DNA of 64,000 nucleotides. It comes from Hippopus hippopus (Eukaryota > Mollusca > Bivalvia > Cardiida > Cardiidae). The translations under genes and the position numbers were made by a program. The notes beneath the pieces were generated by a model. It worked only from the letters and a program-made list of their open reading frames with translations, was not told the DNA's origin and made no database searches. The DNA lies in assembly GCA_946811185.2 (NCBI GenBank), contig OX328103.1, forward strand, positions 25,402,172 to 25,466,171, written 5' to 3'. Positions 62,294-64,000 of the stretch are shown here, piece after piece. Within the stretch, counting starts at the first letter, position 1. Each line of letters starts with the position of its first letter.

Positions 62294-63119
62294 TGTCAGT
62301 AAAAGGGATGAGACAATCAACTGTAAAGGGAAACTTTTCTCATGTTAATGTCTTACCTTGGCTTATTGAAATTCAAGCAATGACGAATAGGCAGCAGTAT
62401 GAATGAAAGGTGACATGTTTTGAAACTTTTTTATACATACTGAAAAAAAATTGACATGGTTCCAACTTCATACTCTGTGAATGTTGATAAATATAGGAAG
62501 TATTAAACCTTAAGGGAAATAGGTGTCAAAGTTTTTGTCTGAATGGTGTTAGATCACTTTCAAAAGGTTTATCTAAGAAACCACATACACTTTATTTTAT
62601 TTTTTACAAACTTCACCCTCCAATCCTAATGACTAATGAATATATTAGGTTGTAGAAGATATACTGTCAAAAAGCAAGTGCCTTTGGTTGAAATAGAATT
62701 TTATCCAGTTCTCAGCAATCAGTTTTTGCTACTGAATACTTAATTTATGAGTCCAGTTCCAACTTTTTTAAAACTTACATGCTTCACTCAATACTTGTAA
62801 GCATCTCCTTGTTCTATGTAATGTACACTTAATTCTTGCAGGAGTTATTTTGATTATTGTAAATGATACATTAGAAATTAATTACCACTTAGAATTCATT
62901 CTTGCCTTTACAGTACCTGTTACTTTTACTGTCAAGTGAACTTTCTCCTCCATGCAGAGACAAAATGTTGAAACATGAATAGCAAACCACCAATGTTATA
63001 ATGTGATAAATAGAAAAAATCTCATTCTTATTGTTCTCTGGGTTTGCCCCAATTTCTATTTACTAATCTTTAAAACAGGAAAGATTTTTCAATAGGTTTT
63101 CAGTATCATTTCTGTGGGT
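62294..63119. other. 3' flank of the membrane-protein gene, no repeat recognised
   Basis: AT-rich DNA with no supported exon and no copy of the window's repeat families. It is one of the longest repeat-free stretches here and may include an extended 3' UTR. Confidence 0.5.
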
Positions 63120-63353
63120 TTAACCCTTTACAACACAGTCCCGAGTTTTAATGACCTTGAGAAAGAAGCCAGATAGAAAATGTGAGAAAGGAAGAAAGTA
63201 CTGGGTACCAGCATTTTCTTCTTTTCCCACAGTGTTTTCTTAAATTCTACCTTTCCAAAGGCAAGTTTCAGTTTTTGATGTAAATTTAATTTTTGCATGC
63301 AAAACCTTTCAAATTTGATGTGTGGAAAACTTTATCGTTTAATAAAGAGTTAA
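63120..63353 (+). mobile_element. TTAA-hairpin copy, forward
   Basis: TTAACCCTTTACAACACAGT to TTTAATAAAGAGTTAA. Confidence 0.78.
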
Positions 63354-63595
63354 TTGACAAAATGAATTAGATATCAGTACATTGTACAGTAAAATACATG
63401 TTCTCTTATGACTTTTACATGAGATGAAATTTAATAAGGTTTACCATCATTTTCATAAAATACATGTAAAATGTCTATGTTTAGGGCCAAATTGAGTATT
63501 TGCTCATGCGAAATTGATCAAAGACTGATCTCAATGGTGTTTGAAGCACTCTTGCTACCACTTTGTTACCATGTATATGAGAAAAAAAAACATAT

Positions 63596-63856
63596 GAGCC
63601 ATGCTCTGTGAAAAGGGGGCTTAATTCATTTCCGTGATCCATGTTACCAAGCAAGCCATCACACACTTATGAATCCATGATAGCCACCTTTTTTAATAGC
63701 CGACTTAATCATGGGGTAGACTGGTCCTTGGATATACAGAAAATTGACCAGTAATGAAAAGTTTCGGCTCAGGTCAGCCTGCGAGGACTGTGCAGGCTGA
63801 CCTGGGTCGATACTTTTCGCAGATGCATCAAGGTCCCTTTTCACAGAGCATGGCTC
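63596..63856. mobile_element. GC-palindrome element (GAGCCATGCTCTG ends)
   Basis: GAGCCATGCTCTGTGAAAAG and CTTTTCACAGAGCATGGCTC are perfect 20-bp termini. The inner palindrome is CAGCCTGCGAGGACTGTGCA GGCTG. Confidence 0.87.
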
Positions 63857-64000
63857 ATAACATGAACATGTACTTGGTACAATCTTTGCATGTTATATCT
63901 ATTATCAATTTCTTCTTGATACATTGTACATGTATATTGTTATTAAATATGTATTTTAACTTTAATACCTTTCTTATTTGTGTTCATTTAACTCTCTACC

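Noticed and set aside
1..64000. CRISPR-like array, because short palindromes recur with variable spacing.
   Set aside because: The units are 229-bp dispersed elements in both orientations with TTAA flanks, in a spliced eukaryotic gene context, without regular spacers.

Overview
This window looks like nuclear DNA of a bivalve mollusc. It is AT-rich and intron-dominated, with spliced exons, tRNA-derived SINEs, several inverted-repeat element families, and Helitron-like elements carrying tandem ~150-175 bp cores of the kind known as 'pearl'/INE elements in bivalves. A heterodont clam or dreissenid mussel is my guess (inference). There are no bacterial operons, rRNA genes or CRISPR arrays. Most open frames here are by-products of repeats.

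Genes. (1) The 5' part of a Piezo mechanosensitive channel gene lies on the minus strand. Seven coding exons run from the ATG at 36081 down to 4424 and the gene continues off the left edge. All six splice junctions agree in phase and give the first ~338 residues, the start of the membrane blade. A decayed tandem copy of exon 3 sits at 30813-30941. (2) A 188-residue multi-pass membrane protein of a family I do not recognise is on the plus strand at 61500-62066, with AATAAA downstream. (3) A dead mariner transposase lies at 7101-8270 inside a Piezo intron.

Mobile DNA dominates. One short element family, called here the TTAA-hairpin element, occurs roughly 85-95 times, about one per 700 bp, in both orientations and across both Piezo introns and intergenic DNA. 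A full copy is about 229 bp: TTAA, then CCCTTTACCACACAAT, a left arm, a 67-bp near-perfect palindrome (GAAAACATTGTGGG ... CCCACAATGTTTTC), a right arm, and a right end reading TTTGGTAAAGAG then TTAA. 'Forward' below means CCCTTTACCACACAAT at the left; 'reverse' means the right-end sequence CTCTTTACCAAACGAC at the left. The TTAA flanks suggest a piggyBac-type non-autonomous element. Younger elements (SINEs, GC-palindrome elements, a foldback element, Helitron-like elements) are inserted inside older TTAA-hairpin copies, giving a relative age order.

Layout: 1-1245 tandem repeat and Helitron-like ends; 2121-2889 a TA-flanked inverted-repeat element; 4424-36081 Piezo exons in repeat-filled introns (Helitron-like arrays at 22.5-25.2 kb); 36.1-61.4 kb intergenic and repeat-filled, with a second Helitron-like element at 43.2-44.6 kb and a hAT-like element at 48.3-49.5 kb; 61.5-62.3 kb the membrane-protein gene; 62.3-64 kb 3' flank with repeats. 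The Piezo gene and the membrane-protein gene lie on opposite strands, about 25 kb apart, and show no sign of working together.
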